Source: Branchiostoma floridae (lineage: Eukaryota > Chordata > Leptocardii > Amphioxiformes > Branchiostomatidae). Taken from it: a DNA stretch of 32,511 nt. The DNA lies in assembly GCF_000003815.2 (NCBI RefSeq), contig NW_023365834.1, forward strand, positions 1 to 32,511, written 5' to 3'. Under the pieces are notes generated by a model. It saw only the letters and a list, made by a program, of their open reading frames with translations. It was not told the DNA's origin and searched no databases. The position numbers and the translations under genes are program-made. Positions 32,183 through 32,511 of the stretch are shown here, in pieces; positions within the stretch are counted from its first letter, which is position 1; each line of letters starts with the position of its first letter.

Positions 32183-32413
32183 TTAATCATTATTGAATAT
32201 TTCCTCATACAGTATTTGTGCACACTCAGACTGTTCAGCAATCATGATCTTTTGCAAGAAATAAGCCACAACATGCACAGCTTTCTCTTTCAAAGGACCA
32301 CAGTTCACTGTTGTTTCAAATGAGTGATTTGCAAGTTCAAGGGTCATAAGAGTGCTGCCGTTTTGGGCCATCATGCTAACAAGGCCACGGACAAAGAAAA
32401 ACAAGAAGAGAGC
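32183..32413 (-). CDS. IRG-related gene, C-terminal exon (partial gene)
   Basis: The acceptor tctgttctttcag (minus strand) is followed in phase 0 by ALFLFFFVRGLVSMMAQNGS, then LMTLELANHSFETTVN, KAVHVVAYFLQKIMIAEQSE and CAQILYEEIF, with TAA at 32185-32183. It is clearly homologous to the last 75 residues or so of the exon at 29389-29777, but starts with a hydrophobic stretch instead of the FGLDEAS helix and the Pro-rich linker. The rest of the gene lies beyond the right edge. The two genes converge tail to tail. Confidence 0.78.
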   Translation of the reverse strand, partial: ALFLFFFVRGLVSMMAQNGSTLMTLELANHSFETTVNCGPLKEKAVHVVAYFLQKIMIAEQSECAQILYEEIFNND

Positions 32414-32511
32414 CTGAAAGAACAGATAGTGTCACAGTGTTAGAAGAGAAAGTCAGCACTATTTACAGAAGAGATAAACACTACACAGTGCACATGAATT
32501 AAGTGGTGAGG

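Overview
The window looks like invertebrate chordate DNA, most likely an amphioxus (Branchiostoma). This is an inference from three things: multi-intron genes with GT-AG junctions, a Rab6 gene with an animal-type intron layout beside IRG-family (interferon-inducible-GTPase-like) genes, and introns filled with many small inverted-repeat transposons. No bacterial features are present.

Left part (1-7.9 kb): the minus strand carries four consecutive exons of a Rab6 small GTPase, from the WDTAGQ switch II motif to just before the C-terminal tail. The first exons (P-loop, switch I) and the last exon (Cys prenylation motif) were not found. The introns hold a CA microsatellite, a fold-back repeat cluster, a tandem duplication, a 260-bp fold-back element and a tRNA-derived SINE-like head.

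7,903-12,748: a 4.85-kb element with the structure of a DIRS-type tyrosine-recombinase retrotransposon. It has inverted terminal repeats (128 nt identical), a longer right terminus, and a 110-nt internal complementary region (ICR) made of the two outer ends joined through a shared ATT. No reverse transcriptase, RNase H, methylase or recombinase reading frame was recognised, so it looks non-autonomous or gutted. Its interior is CpG-rich and strongly T-biased on the + strand.

12.9-21.9 kb: mostly one large intron packed with mobile elements. These include a mariner-like MITE, a TTA-flanked Harbinger-like MITE, a hAT-like MITE with a perfect 8-bp target duplication, a LINE reverse-transcriptase 3' fragment, and a TIR-bounded 0.9-kb segment holding a CpG-rich promoter-like block. 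A short 5' coding exon (15,486-15,547) fits in phase with the large exon at 21,944.

21.9-29.8 kb: an IRG-family locus on the + strand. The first unit has an intact GTPase domain (GDAGAGKST, DFPG, SKID), a helical and hydrophobic region, then a second GTPase-like domain with all three inspected GTPase motifs altered. A third GTPase-like domain follows with a broken P-loop and an IRG helical tail. The second and third parts can be two genes, or one protein of about 1,045 residues through a phase-compatible alternative splice. The layout resembles the catalytic-plus-quasi-GTPase arrangement known for IRG proteins in vertebrates.

29.8-32.5 kb: the IRG 3' end, a TTA-flanked MITE, a frameshifted relic of the IRG C-terminal exon (+ strand), and the intact C-terminal exon of a further related gene on the minus strand running off the right edge. 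Three versions of the same C-terminal module within 3 kb point to local duplication and inversion.
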